A DNA stretch of 64,000 bases from CBDCYS01 sp965224215 (GCA_965224215.1 CBDCYS010000077.1:111722-175721), one strand, 5' to 3'; counted from the first letter of the stretch, positions 35,361-44,813 are shown. Notes: a model not told the origin generated them from the sequence alone. Made by a program: numbers and translations.

Positions 35361-36206
35361 TTAGGCACCCAGCTTCTCGGCCAAGTCAGCGAAATCTTTC
35401 GCGACCACTTCGAAGGAGGGATCGGGCGTGAGATCGCGTTTAACGTTGGGACCCCACTCGAGCGGCCTCGGTACGAACCCGGCCTGAAATCCCACCGACT
35501 TCGCGGCTCGCAGGTCGCCTTGGTGCGCGGCCACCATCATCACTTCCTCTGGCCGCAACCCCAGCAAATTCGCAGCCTTGAGGTAGACTTCCTTGTCAGG
35601 CTTGTAGCGCTCGGCGAGCTCGGCGGAAAGGATGGCGTCCCAAGGGAGGCCCGCGTTCTTTGCCATGTTAGTGAGTAAGGCAACGTTGCCGTTTGAGAGC
35701 GTGGTAATGATGAACTTCTTCTTGAGGCGCGTCAGGCCGGGCACGGCATCAGGCCACGGGGTGAGCCGGTGCCAGGCGCGATTGAAATGGTCTTTCTCGG
35801 CTTCGCTCAGCCCGGTAATGCTGAACTGTTCCAGCAGGTCGTCGAGGATGAGCCGGTGCAAGTCGTCGATCTTCATCCAAGGCAAATCTCCGCTGCGAAC
35901 GCGATTCATCGAAGGCCCGTATCCAGCTCTCCAGGCGTCGGCGAACTTCGCCCAGTCGACATCAAGGCCCCTTAGCTTCCCTAGTTCCCTGCCCTCGCGA
36001 ATGATGGAAGTTCGCCAGTCGACTACTGTTCCGAAGACGTCGAAAGTGAGCGCTTTGACGGAGTCAAGTTTCGCGGGCATGTTCGATTTGTTTGGTGTAT
36101 TCGCCGGCTCGGCCCCCTCCGCTGGTGAAGTCCTCAGCAGCGGCGCGGCAAGCAATGCACTCGTACTGAATCGCAGAAAGCGGCGCCGATCGATATGGGA
36201 GGGCAT
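35361..36206 (-). CDS. Tat-exported haloacid dehalogenase type II-like protein
   Basis: A 281-residue HAD-superfamily protein with an N-terminal Tat signal (HIDRRRFLRFSTSALLAAPL) whose twin-arginine motif is RRRFLR. The catalytic domain has ALTFDVFGTVVDWR (nucleophile Asp), TLSNGNVALL, Lys of ERYKPDKEVY and MVAAHQGDLRAA, the pattern of L-2-haloacid dehalogenases rather than phosphatases. Export of such an enzyme is unusual. Start 36206 is chosen because it begins just before the Tat motif. Confidence 0.87.
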   Translation of the reverse strand: MPSHIDRRRFLRFSTSALLAAPLLRTSPAEGAEPANTPNKSNMPAKLDSVKALTFDVFGTVVDWRTSIIREGRELGKLRGLDVDWAKFADAWRAGYGPSMNRVRSGDLPWMKIDDLHRLILDDLLEQFSITGLSEAEKDHFNRAWHRLTPWPDAVPGLTRLKKKFIITTLSNGNVALLTNMAKNAGLPWDAILSAELAERYKPDKEVYLKAANLLGLRPEEVMMVAAHQGDLRAAKSVGFQAGFVPRPLEWGPNVKRDLTPDPSFEVVAKDFADLAEKLGA

Positions 36207-36405
36207 TGAGCAACTCAGCGAAAAACAGCACCCGCGAGGGAACACCCAAGCCCTATCCCCGTTGCAGCATTCGGTCGAAACGATCGAAAAGAGACGCGGT
36301 GCAAAAGAGGGAACATGCCCCGCTTCGAAGCAAGGATACGTTGTCCTGGATTTCTCAATGACCCCGGTCGGTGATTGTTGGACCGCGAGCAGTACGAAAG
36401 GACTT

Positions 36406-36624
36406 CTAGCGGAAGCGGTAGACGATCCGTCCGCGGGTTAAGTCGTAGGGCGAGAGTTCCAACTGCACCCTGTCACCGGTCAGGATTCGAATGCGATGTT
36501 TGCGGAGTTTACCCGCAATCTGTGCGAGGACTTTGTGTTTGTTCTCCAGTTCGATCGAGAAAATACCACCCGGATGCTTTTCAATCACGGTACCCGTTAC
36601 TTCAATTCCTTCTTCTTTCGCCAT
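36406..36624 (-). CDS. infA: translation initiation factor IF-1
   Basis: A 72-residue OB-fold protein that occupies the ribosomal A site during initiation. Family features: IEVTGTVIEKHPGGIFSIEL, the GKLRKHRIRILTGDRVQLELSPYDL core (split here as GKLRKHRIRI and GDRVQLELSPYDL), and the terminal GRIVYRFR. Full length. It is not next to ribosomal protein genes, an isolated placement seen in many genomes. Confidence 0.97.
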   Translation of the reverse strand: MAKEEGIEVTGTVIEKHPGGIFSIELENKHKVLAQIAGKLRKHRIRILTGDRVQLELSPYDLTRGRIVYRFR

Positions 36625-36697
36625 TACCCTCCTAGTCTTTTTCGACCGGCTCCTTTTGGGACGGTCGGATGCGGCTCATCAGCCGTCTTGTTCAAAG

Positions 36698-36745
36698 CCA
36701 GCCACCTTAGTGTCGCAAATCCCAGCCACCTTAGTGTCGCAAATC
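36698..36745. repeat. 24-bp perfect tandem repeat upstream of infA
   Basis: Two identical 24-base units (36698-36721 and 36722-36745), each containing CCACCTTAGTGTCGCAAATC. It lies about 75-120 bases upstream of the minus-strand infA start, where a promoter or operator would be expected. Confidence 0.8.
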
Positions 36746-36864
36746 AAGGTAAAGCAGGCAAGCAGTCGATTAGGCTCGGTTGGGCGGACTGCTTGGACGG
36801 ACTGTACGGCTGCCTGCCCGCAAGACGGCGATCCGCCGCGAAAATCTAGTCTATACCGTGGATG

Positions 36865-37392
36865 TTAGTCGAACAGTTCGTCGAGAGGAACGATGATTTC
36901 GGGTACGTCCGCGTTCTTGGGCGTGCGAAGCACTCTGTCCTTCGCCTCCGAAATTCCGGCGGGCGTATGGACCCAGGCGCGGCGGGTCTTGGGGTCAATC
37001 ACCCAGACGTAACTAACGCCAAATGCGAGGTAGTCATCGACCCTTTCCTGCATGCGGCTAATGCGGTCCTCGGGGGACAGAATTTCAACACAGACAAACG
37101 GTGGAGAAGTGAAAACGGGTTCTGATGGTCGCCCGCCGAGCAGGATGCAAATATCGGGCACGCGAAAGCGCGTGGGCGAAACCTGGATGCGCTGTTCCTG
37201 TATCACATAGATGCCGAGCTGTCTCTCCCGCGCACAAAGGTAGAGAAGAATCGCTCTTTGCCAATATGCGTGATCGTTTTCTCCCACGTTGCGCTCCAGG
37301 ATCACTCCGTCCACGTACTCGCGGTCGGGCCGGTAGCTGGTACGGAGGTATTCCTCAACCGTTGCCAATGGGCTGATTGAAGTGGTTGCCAT
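36865..37392 (-). CDS. Uma2-family (DUF820) nuclease-like protein
   Basis: A 175-residue PD-(D/E)XK-type protein of the Uma2 family. YVDGVILERN, FRVPDICILLG and PPFVCVEILSPEDR supply the acidic residues and Gln/Glu of the fold; YVWVIDPKTRRAWVH is the conserved end. These proteins are numerous in cyanobacteria and Acidobacteriota, and their biological role is unresolved. It is complete and monocistronic. Confidence 0.88.
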   Translation of the reverse strand: MATTSISPLATVEEYLRTSYRPDREYVDGVILERNVGENDHAYWQRAILLYLCARERQLGIYVIQEQRIQVSPTRFRVPDICILLGGRPSEPVFTSPPFVCVEILSPEDRISRMQERVDDYLAFGVSYVWVIDPKTRRAWVHTPAGISEAKDRVLRTPKNADVPEIIVPLDELFD

Positions 37393-37722
37393 GATTGAAG
37401 CTAGCCGCTAGGTCCCGCAGCGGCCCGGGTGACGCCGAACGCAATCCGTTCCGCATCTAATCGCATTATAGGACGCAGACAGCATCGCTCAGCCGGAAAC
37501 TCGACCGGAGCGACGAGGGGCGGACCGGGCTCGCTGGGGACCGCTCTCCTTTCACTCTTACTCTTAGTGCCGTAAGCGACACCGTTGCTAGAATACCCCT
37601 GGAAGCCAAACGGCCGTGACAATGGCGCGGCCCGGAAGTTCCGGCTCCTGAAAAAGTGCCGGGAAGGGGCTTCCGCCTCGCGGCGACAGCGTCGCCGGGG
37701 CTCAGATAGACAAGGGGTAACG

Positions 37723-38796
37723 ATGCAAAAAAGTGACGGCATGAACTACGCCCCGGTTGGCAAGGGCGAAGCAGTCTGCGGCAAGGGTGACTTCCCCATT
37801 GGGGCGATCGGACTCGACCACGGCCACATCTACGGCATGTGCAACGGCCTGATGGAAGCGGGCGCGGAACTGCGGTCGGTCTATGATCCTGACACCGCCA
37901 AAGTGGAGGCCTTCTGCAAGACCTATCCCGGCGTGAAACCCGCAACGTCAAAACAGGAAATCCTGGACGACGAAGAAATCAAACTCGTGGCCGGCGCGTC
38001 GATTCCCGCTCATCGCTGCGCGCTCGGTCTCGAAGTGCTTGACCACGGCAAGGACTATTTCGTCGACAAGGCCCCACTGACGACACTCGGGCAGCTCGCG
38101 CAAGCCCGTGCAAAAACGGCGGCGACCGGCAAGAAATACGCCGTCTACTACAGTGAGCGGCTGCACACGGAGTGCTCGATCTACGCCGGCAACTTGATTG
38201 ACGACGGAGCCATCGGCCGCGTTCTCCAGGTCATCGGCATGGGACCGCATCGGCTCAACGCCCCGGCCAGGCCGGATTGGTTCTTCCAATACGCCCTCTA
38301 CGGGGGAATTATCTGTGACCTCGGCTGTCATCAGGTCGAGCAGTTCCTGCACTACACAGGCGCGAAGGACGCCAAGGTTGTGTCGAGTAAGGTAGCCAAC
38401 TACAACAACAAGGAGTATCCGGAGCTAGAGGACTTTGGTGATGTCTCGCTGGTAGCTGACAACGGCGCGACGAACTACTTTCGGGTTGACTGGTTCACAC
38501 CCGACGGCCTGGGCGCCTGGGGAGACGGCCGCGCCTTCATCCTGGGGACCGACGGCTACATCGAGTTGCGCAAGTATATTGACGTTGCCCGCGATCCCGA
38601 GCTGGACCACGTCTACTTGGTCAACGGGAAAGGCGAGCAGCACATCCCGGTACACGGGAAAGTGGGCTATCCGTTCTTCGGGCAACTCGTTCTCGACTGC
38701 CTCAATCGCACCGAAAACGCAATGACGCAAGACCACGCCTTCAAGACCGCTGAGATTACCTTGATTGCCCAAAAAGAAGCAATGCGTGTTGAGTGA
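37723..38796 (+). CDS. Gfo/Idh/MocA-family oxidoreductase
   Basis: A 357-residue NAD(P)-dependent oxidoreductase. Rossmann N-terminal domain (about 20-150) with GAIGLDHGHIYG in place of the classical GXGXXG, and VDKAPLTT where family members have the EKP catalytic Lys motif (VDKAP). The C-terminal alpha/beta domain (about 150-340) has ICDLGCHQVEQFLHYTGA, which aligns with the conserved D-H substrate site. Start 37723 is supported by AGGGG. Substrates of the family are sugars or inositols; the specific one is not predictable. Confidence 0.88.
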   Translation: MQKSDGMNYAPVGKGEAVCGKGDFPIGAIGLDHGHIYGMCNGLMEAGAELRSVYDPDTAKVEAFCKTYPGVKPATSKQEILDDEEIKLVAGASIPAHRCALGLEVLDHGKDYFVDKAPLTTLGQLAQARAKTAATGKKYAVYYSERLHTECSIYAGNLIDDGAIGRVLQVIGMGPHRLNAPARPDWFFQYALYGGIICDLGCHQVEQFLHYTGAKDAKVVSSKVANYNNKEYPELEDFGDVSLVADNGATNYFRVDWFTPDGLGAWGDGRAFILGTDGYIELRKYIDVARDPELDHVYLVNGKGEQHIPVHGKVGYPFFGQLVLDCLNRTENAMTQDHAFKTAEITLIAQKEAMRVE

Positions 38797-38948
38797 TCCG
38801 GATCAGAGAGGATCCCGGGCTCTTGGATCTTCGCATCAGCCCGGATCGAGATTCTGAGACTGGTGTGTATCGAAATGGCCTGTTCTTTGCCGCGGCGCGG
38901 CGACGGACCGGCAGGTTTGCCGGCCCCTACGGTTTGCCCGCACGGGCT

Positions 38949-39467
38949 CTATCGAATCGCCACCGTCACCTCGTGATCCTGGTTGCGAACGTGAACCAGC
39001 TCGCCGGGTGAGATTCCCTCGACAACATCGAGCAAATCGGAAATCTCGAACGCTTCGCCGTCGTAGTAGCTCAGCAGTTCTTCGAGCCGGGACAAGGGCA
39101 CTCGAACGTGTACCTCTTCGTCCATAGTTTCCACGTCGATCTCTAAGTCGTCGCCCACTTTGGAGATCAGCACTTCCTCGTCGCGGCTGGTCACGTGCAG
39201 CAACTCGGCGTCCGGCGCCTCGGCGAGCAATCGAACCATCTCTTCCGCTCCCGCCAAGAAGCGGGCCAGCTCGGGCAGCTCGACCCGGACTTCGTCCTCG
39301 TCCACAAAAAGCAACGCCGCCCGCGCCAAAGGCAGGGGCAGCGGCACTGTGATGTGAAACGCTTCGGGTTCCACCTGCCGGACGTCCACCACAACCCAGG
39401 GCAGGGCCGCTAGCGTGACGCCGGCAAGCAAAACCAGGCAACCAATGACGGTCAGAACGGTTTTCAT
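38949..39467 (-). CDS. membrane-anchored protein of unknown function, paralogue of the next gene
   Basis: A 172-residue protein. An N-terminal hydrophobic segment (TVIGCLVLLAGVTLAALPWV) anchors or exports it. The rest is acidic: FHITVPLPLPLARAALLFV (about 37-55), then ELLHVTSRDEEVLISKVGDD and VHVRVPLSRLEELLSYYDG. The two halves look like one repeated unit (beta-strand, VPLxLxxxLL helix, DxVxV strands). The same unit occurs in the gene at 39483-40058, so the two are tandem paralogues. No function is known. Confidence 0.65.
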   Translation of the reverse strand: MKTVLTVIGCLVLLAGVTLAALPWVVVDVRQVEPEAFHITVPLPLPLARAALLFVDEDEVRVELPELARFLAGAEEMVRLLAEAPDAELLHVTSRDEEVLISKVGDDLEIDVETMDEEVHVRVPLSRLEELLSYYDGEAFEISDLLDVVEGISPGELVHVRNQDHEVTVAIR

Positions 39468-39482
39468 TTCTTCGCTCTCGTT

Positions 39483-40058
39483 CTAGCTCTTGCTCTCGTC
39501 GATCCAAACGCGAACTTGCTTCTCGCCATCGCGTACCGTGACGATATCACCTCTTTCCTCGGTGAGTTCAGACAGGGCCGCTTGCAAGTCAAGGCGGTCG
39601 CCTCGACCGCTAAGCAACGCGTCCACGAGAGTTACCGGGACTTCGATCCGAACCTGCTTGTCACCCGCATCCTCGGAACCGTCGTCGGCCTTATCCACAT
39701 GAATCCGAATGCGATCACCTTCGCGCGCGATCCGTACTTGCTTGTCGCTCTCCTACATTGTCAAAAATTCCGCGTCACCGGACGCTTTGAGCTCATTCCA
39801 CATCAGGCGGATATCCTCGACAGACACGTCATGCTTGTCGAGCTTGATCTGACCTTTACTGAGGATCTCGTCGGAGACGACGTTGAGAGCCACCTCGGCC
39901 AAAGCCAGCGGCAAGTTGACGCGGGCGTTCTTGCCGTCCTCGCCGGGCTCGGTCACTTGTACGTGGATCCAGGGACGAGGTTGTTGCGCTTCCACCGTAC
40001 GGACTGCCAAGGTCGATATCGCTGCGAATGTCACTACGGCTAATACTCTTCGAGTCAT
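39483..40058 (-). pseudogene. exported protein gene with an in-frame TAG, paralogue of its neighbour
   Basis: The frame from 40058 (signal peptide MTRRVLAVVTFAAISTLAVR, GGAGGA upstream) runs through NLPLALAEVAL and LMWNELKASGDAEFLTM to a TAG at 39753-39755. The same frame then stays open for about 90 codons with homologous sequence (ESDKQVRIAREGDRIRIHV, VPVTLVDALLSGRGD, VTVRDGEKQVRVWIDESKS) to 39483. The intact product would be about 190 residues with two copies of the VxLPLxLxxALL unit. One substitution (for example CAG or GAG to TAG) explains the stop. Confidence 0.75.
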
Positions 40059-40219
40059 AAGAATGTTTCCTCCGTTTTCCGGTTGCCGCTGGGGGCGCCG
40101 GGTTCGATCGAGCATCGCTCATGCGTGCTTCGTTTGTAACTACGAAGTTCTCCAACGAGCAGTTCAGCGAATAACGATCAAGTGTTTCCCAGGGGCCGGC
40201 GTCTCGCTACAATCAACTC

Positions 40220-42379
40220 ATGGCTGCCGGCGATTCCACGACGGCGCGGCGCATTGATCTGGTGTTTCAGATTGCGATGTTGCTGCTGGTCGCGAACGGC
40301 TACCTTGCCATCCTTTTGGGCGGAGAACTCGATTCCCTCTCGGTCGCGGTCATGGCGATTGGCCTGGCCGTTCGGGGGTTGGCGATTCTTGGCTGGGGAC
40401 GCTCGGACCTGCCCAAACCGCTCATCACAACGCTAAGCCTCCTTTACCTTGCTTTCTATTTCGCCGACGCCTTCGTTTTCCGGTCCGATTTCATCATCTC
40501 GACTGTGAGGATGCTGTTCTTCTTTACCGCCCTGCGGCTGGTGACCGCCCAGACCAGCCGCGACTACTTTTATCTCGGTGTACTGGCTTTCTTGCACCTG
40601 ATGGCGGCGTCCATGTTCGTCGGCGGTGTCAGCTATCTCGCGGTGCTGCTGCTGTTCTTGATTTTCTCGATCCTGACGTATACGGCGTTTGAGATTCGGC
40701 GTGGTTGCCTGTCGGCGGCCCTGATCGTCGAGGACACCAACCAAGCCCGCGGAAAGATGGTTTGGGTGCGGCTGGCAACCCTCAGCATCGCCCTCTCCGG
40801 CGGGATTCTGGTGCTGAGTTTCGCTCTATTCCTGGTGATTCCAAGAACGCTGGCGTCCGGTTCAATGTCGCCCCTCCGTGGCAACTACACGGTGGGATTC
40901 TCCGACCAAGTGAACCTAGGCAACATAGGGTCTGTTCAGCTGGACCACACGCCCGTCATGCGCATCAAGGAATCTTCCGGCGCTACCTTGGAGAAGCTCA
41001 AGTGGCGCGGGTTGGCTCTTCGACACTTCAGCGGAATACGCTGGTCGAACCCCTCTCCGCAAGGCCGTTTAGTCGTAGCGGACGAGGGTCAGTACCTCGT
41101 GCGCGAACCCTCTCGCCAGAACGAACGCGGACGCCGCATCCGCTATGAAGTGGCGCTCGAACCCATGCCGACTTCCGCGTTGTTTCTCGCGGGCCAGCCG
41201 GAGCAGATCAGCGGTTCTTTTCGGAGTCTGCGCGTAACCGATACGGATTCCTATCGGGTGCCGCGCGCGCGCCACCAGGCGTTGCGGTATCAGGCCGACA
41301 GTTGGGTTCCCGACAAACTACCCCAGCGCGCCGCCAATGTCGTCGAAGTTTTTACAAAGCAGTACCGCGGCAAGTATCTGCAGTTGCCAAAGCTTGACTC
41401 GAGAATAACAACGCTAACGCGGCAAATCACCGGCAACACGCAAGCGCCGCTTCGCCAAGCCGGCCTGATCGAGCAGCATTTACGCAATCAGTTTGGATAC
41501 ACCTTGAATCTGCCCGATACCAAAGTCGACGACCCCCTTGCGCATTTCTTGTTTGAGCGCCGCGAGGGTCATTGTGAGTACTTCGCTTCCGCGATGACCG
41601 TCATGCTGCGCACGCAAGGAATCCCGGCACGACTCGTGAATGGATTCCTGGGAGGTATCTATAATCCGGTGTCGGACGAACAGGTGATCCGCTCTAGCGA
41701 CGCCCATAGCTGGGTGGAGGCCTACATACCGGGACACGGCTGGCTGAGCTTCGATCCGACGCCGCCGAGCCCCTATTCCGCCATGGGGTTTTGGGCGATG
41801 CAGTTTTGGATGTATTGGGACGCCCTCGAGTCTTCTTGGGGAGCCTGGGTGCTCGACTATGACTGGAACCGCCAGCTGTCTCTCGCCCACGACGTGCGCG
41901 GGCGATCGCAAGTGGCTGCGGTGACAATTCTTTCCTCGATACAGGCTGGCCGTCAGTGGGCGGCGCGAATGTGGGCCGCCGCGGCGAATGCCTTCGAGCA
42001 GCCCGGAGCCAAACAGCAGACCGGGTGGCTGCTGCTGCTCCTGCTCATCGCCGCGGTCGTGGGCCTGGCTTTTGGCCTGCCTCGGCTGATGCCGTGGCTG
42101 GCTAAAGTCTACCGTCGCCGGCGAGTCGAAACCGGCCATGGCCGCATTTCCGATTCAACGTATTTCTACGAGCAAGCGTTGCGGATTCTCGAACGCCGCG
42201 GTTTCGTTCGGAGCCCCACCCAAACCGCAGATGAGTTTGCGGAATCGGTTCAGGAGCGGCAGTTGCGCGGACTCGTCCAGCAAGTGACGACAGTTTACAA
42301 CCGCGCTCGCTTCGGACATGATCGCGTGGCGGAGAAGCGGCTGCCCCAACTGGTGCAAGCTCTCGACCGCAGCCGCTAG
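40220..42379 (+). CDS. TgpA-like membrane transglutaminase (DUF3488)
   Basis: A 719-residue protein. The N-terminal membrane region (about 12-215) has six helices of the DUF3488 type. A periplasmic transglutaminase-core domain has REGHCEYFASAM (Cys about 452), SDAHSWVEAYI (His about 496) and LSFDPTPPSP (Asp about 513), forming the Cys-His-Asp triad. Another membrane helix (about 597-615) and a C-terminal DUF4129-like segment follow. This is the standard TgpA layout. The ATG at 40220 is preceded by about 160 bases of divergent promoter region shared with the exported-protein pair. Confidence 0.92.
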   Translation: MAAGDSTTARRIDLVFQIAMLLLVANGYLAILLGGELDSLSVAVMAIGLAVRGLAILGWGRSDLPKPLITTLSLLYLAFYFADAFVFRSDFIISTVRMLFFFTALRLVTAQTSRDYFYLGVLAFLHLMAASMFVGGVSYLAVLLLFLIFSILTYTAFEIRRGCLSAALIVEDTNQARGKMVWVRLATLSIALSGGILVLSFALFLVIPRTLASGSMSPLRGNYTVGFSDQVNLGNIGSVQLDHTPVMRIKESSGATLEKLKWRGLALRHFSGIRWSNPSPQGRLVVADEGQYLVREPSRQNERGRRIRYEVALEPMPTSALFLAGQPEQISGSFRSLRVTDTDSYRVPRARHQALRYQADSWVPDKLPQRAANVVEVFTKQYRGKYLQLPKLDSRITTLTRQITGNTQAPLRQAGLIEQHLRNQFGYTLNLPDTKVDDPLAHFLFERREGHCEYFASAMTVMLRTQGIPARLVNGFLGGIYNPVSDEQVIRSSDAHSWVEAYIPGHGWLSFDPTPPSPYSAMGFWAMQFWMYWDALESSWGAWVLDYDWNRQLSLAHDVRGRSQVAAVTILSSIQAGRQWAARMWAAAANAFEQPGAKQQTGWLLLLLLIAAVVGLAFGLPRLMPWLAKVYRRRRVETGHGRISDSTYFYEQALRILERRGFVRSPTQTADEFAESVQERQLRGLVQQVTTVYNRARFGHDRVAEKRLPQLVQALDRSR

Positions 42380-42425
42380 CCTGCACATCGCACGCTAGAA
42401 TGAGACTTCCAGCCGCTGGATCCTC

Positions 42426-43823
42426 ATGAAAATCGGTTTTATCAGTTTGGGCTGTCCCAAGAATCTCGTGGACAGCGAGGTCATGATGGGCCTGCTCGAA
42501 GCCCGCGGGCACGAGCTGACCAATCGTCCCGGCGACGCCGAAGCCCTGGTCGTCAACACTTGCAGCTTTATCGATCCAGCGAAGAAAGAGTCCATCGATA
42601 CCATCATCGAAATGGCGGAGTATAAGAAGTTCGGCTCCGCGCGCCGGCTGGTCGTCGCCGGGTGCCTGGTAGAGCGCTTCCGGAACGAGATCGGGGAGCA
42701 AATCCCCGAAGTCGACGCCGTTCTCGGAACGAACGAGTTGGACCACATCGTCGCCCACTGCGAGGGTGTCTACGATACGCCGCTGCCGGCCGTCGAGCCC
42801 TATCTCTACCACGATCTCACGCCCAGGCGACTTGCGACGCCTCGGCACATGGCCTACATGAAGATCAATGAAGGCTGCGACCACCCCTGCACCTTCTGCA
42901 TCATCCCCAAATTCCGGGGCCGGTTTCGCAGCCGGCGATTCGAAAGCGTGATTCGCGAGGCCACTCAACTGTTCGGACAGGGTGTGGGAGAGATCAACCT
43001 GATCGGCCAGGACACGACCGCTTACGGCGACGATCTCGGCATCGACGACGGCTTGGCGACGCTGCTCGACGGGCTTGCACGAATCGAGGGCGCCGGCTGG
43101 ATCCGTTTTCTTTACGTCTATCCGAATCGGGTCACTCAGAAACTTCTCGACACGATGGCCGCCCACCAGCCGTTGTGCAACTACATCGACATCCCTTTGC
43201 AGCACGCCAGCGCGCGCGTTCTTAAGCGCATGAAACGCGGAGCGTCAGGCGGTATTTTCCTGGAGTTAATCGACAGGATTCGAAGAACGGTCCCGGGAGT
43301 CGCCATTCGTACGAGTTTCATCGTTGGTTTTCCTGGAGAGACCGACAAGGACTTCGACGAGCTGTGCCAATTCGTCCAGGCCGCTCAGTTTGACCGCGTC
43401 GGCGTATTCGGCTACTCCGACGACGAGACAAGCGAAAGCTACCATCTCGACGGCAAAGTGGATCGGCGTACGATCTACAATCGCAAACGGCGGCTGATGG
43501 CAATGCAACGTAAGATTTCCCGGAAGCGAAATCAAGCCCTCGTCGGCCAGCGCTTCCCAATATTGATCGTGGGGCCTTCCGAGGAAACGGAGCTGCTCTG
43601 GGAAGGGCGGCTAGCGACTCAAGCGGAGGATATCGACGGGAAAACGCATATCATCGACTTCGCCGAATCAACGCCCCAACCGGGAGATTTTGGAGAGATT
43701 CGTATTACTCGTGCGGGTGATTACGATCTTTTCGGTTGCTTGGAATCCGTCCGCTCTCGGAACCCGGTTCAGGGATTCGTATCGGCTGGCAGCCCCACCG
43801 CGTCGCTTCCTATACTGCAATAG
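42426..43823 (+). CDS. rimO: ribosomal protein S12 methylthiotransferase
   Basis: A 465-residue radical-SAM enzyme that methylthiolates Asp of ribosomal protein S12. The N-terminal UPF0004 domain holds three cluster cysteines (SLGCPKN, NTCSF, AGCLVE). The radical-SAM site is EGCDHPCTFCIIPKFRGRFR (CXXXCXXC, about 150-158). A C-terminal TRAM domain follows (about 375-440). CDHPCTFCIIP and RSRxxExxxxEA spacing favour RimO over MiaB. It starts 46 bases after the transglutaminase gene, so the two may be co-transcribed. The last 20 residues are non-conserved. Confidence 0.95.
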   Translation: MKIGFISLGCPKNLVDSEVMMGLLEARGHELTNRPGDAEALVVNTCSFIDPAKKESIDTIIEMAEYKKFGSARRLVVAGCLVERFRNEIGEQIPEVDAVLGTNELDHIVAHCEGVYDTPLPAVEPYLYHDLTPRRLATPRHMAYMKINEGCDHPCTFCIIPKFRGRFRSRRFESVIREATQLFGQGVGEINLIGQDTTAYGDDLGIDDGLATLLDGLARIEGAGWIRFLYVYPNRVTQKLLDTMAAHQPLCNYIDIPLQHASARVLKRMKRGASGGIFLELIDRIRRTVPGVAIRTSFIVGFPGETDKDFDELCQFVQAAQFDRVGVFGYSDDETSESYHLDGKVDRRTIYNRKRRLMAMQRKISRKRNQALVGQRFPILIVGPSEETELLWEGRLATQAEDIDGKTHIIDFAESTPQPGDFGEIRITRAGDYDLFGCLESVRSRNPVQGFVSAGSPTASLPILQ

Positions 43824-43896
43824 ACGCGTTGAGAATGACGTGGAATCCGCAACCCAGCGTAGTGATTCTGGTTGCCTTCGAGAACGTCATGAGAAT

Positions 43897-43999
43897 CCGT
43901 AGCGCAGGGCTCGTAAGAGACCTGCGACCTTTTGATGCTGATCACCCACCGGGATGGCCTAACGAAGGTCGCAGGTCTCTTGCGAGCCCTGCGCTACGG
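43897..43999. repeat. 103-bp palindromic element with a 35-bp stem
   Basis: The left arm 43897-43931 (starts CCGTAGCGCAGGGCTCG) and right arm 43965-43999 (ends CGAGCCCTGCGCTACGG) are complementary at 34 of 35 positions. The exception (43913 T opposite 43983 G region) is a G-U wobble in the plus-strand RNA. The loop is 33 bases. It lies between rimO and yacG and could act as a terminator or RNA stability structure. Its GTAGCGCAGG end resembles a dispersed acidobacterial palindrome type. Confidence 0.9.
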
Positions 44000-44097
44000 G
44001 GTTCGGCAGCAACGACACAACGCAAATGTCGCTATACGGACTGGACGGTTGCGGGAAACCGTCTCCCAAGTTTCAGCCTTCTCGCCAATAAACCGAC

Positions 44098-44301
44098 ATG
44101 ACCAAGCACATCAAAGAATGCCCTATCTGTCACAAGCCCATAGATCCGTCGGGGGACGACTACCCCTTTTGCAGCGAGCGCTGCAAGACGGTCGACTTGG
44201 GCAACTGGGTTTCTGAAATATATGCGACGCATTCTCCTGTGACCGAAGCGGACGAGAATCTCGATAGCGAATATCCGCCGGAATCGCTTAATGGCCACTA
44301 G
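44098..44301 (+). CDS. yacG: DNA gyrase inhibitor YacG, zinc-binding
   Basis: A 67-residue zinc protein. Four cysteines: C8 and C11 (ECPICHK) and C25 and C29 (FCSERCKTVDLGNWV), the complete YacG pattern. Escherichia coli YacG binds GyrB and blocks DNA binding. It overlaps the start of pgpA by 11 bases, so the two are translated together. Confidence 0.93.
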   Translation: MTKHIKECPICHKPIDPSGDDYPFCSERCKTVDLGNWVSEIYATHSPVTEADENLDSEYPPESLNGH

Positions 44302-44761
44302 CCGGCTCGGCCTCGTGCTGGCCACCTGGGGCGGATGCGGCTATTCACCCGTGGCGCCCGGGACGGCTGGGTCGGCCGCGGCTCTGCTCATCGGCTACGG
44401 CCTGGTACATGCGGCCGGTCTTTCCCCTGTGTGGTTAGGAGCCCTCGCTGTGGTCTTTTTGTGGCCGGCTTGCTGGGCGGCTGACGTCGCAATCGATCAC
44501 TTCTCTCGCAGAGACCCTTCGCAAGTTGTCGTGGACGAAGTCGTCGGTCAATGGATCGTGCTTTCCGCGGTGGCCCCGGGCAGCTGGCTCCACTGGTTGG
44601 CTGCCTTCGTTTTGTTCCGTCTTCTCGACATCTTTAAGCCTTATCCGATCCGAAAACTGGAGCGGCTCCCCAATGGCATTGGAGTCGTTGCCGACGACGT
44701 TGGAGCGGGTTTGTGCGGTATGATCATCCTTGTGGTTCTGAGGTGGGTTTTTGAGTTCTAA
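44291..44761 (+). CDS. pgpA: phosphatidylglycerophosphatase A
   Basis: A 156-residue integral membrane phosphatase that converts phosphatidylglycerol phosphate to phosphatidylglycerol. Family blocks: WGGCGYSPVAPGTAGS (about 14-29), DPSQVVVDEVVGQW (about 75-88, catalytic acidic residues), FRLLDIFKPYPIRKLERLP and VADDVGAGL. Three to four membrane helices. Translationally linked to yacG. Confidence 0.93.
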   Translation: MATSRLGLVLATWGGCGYSPVAPGTAGSAAALLIGYGLVHAAGLSPVWLGALAVVFLWPACWAADVAIDHFSRRDPSQVVVDEVVGQWIVLSAVAPGSWLHWLAAFVLFRLLDIFKPYPIRKLERLPNGIGVVADDVGAGLCGMIILVVLRWVFEF

Positions 44762-44813
44762 ACGGAGCAAGATTGCCACTTAGCACTCCTTCAGCGCGAT
44801 ATTCGGAAGCAGG

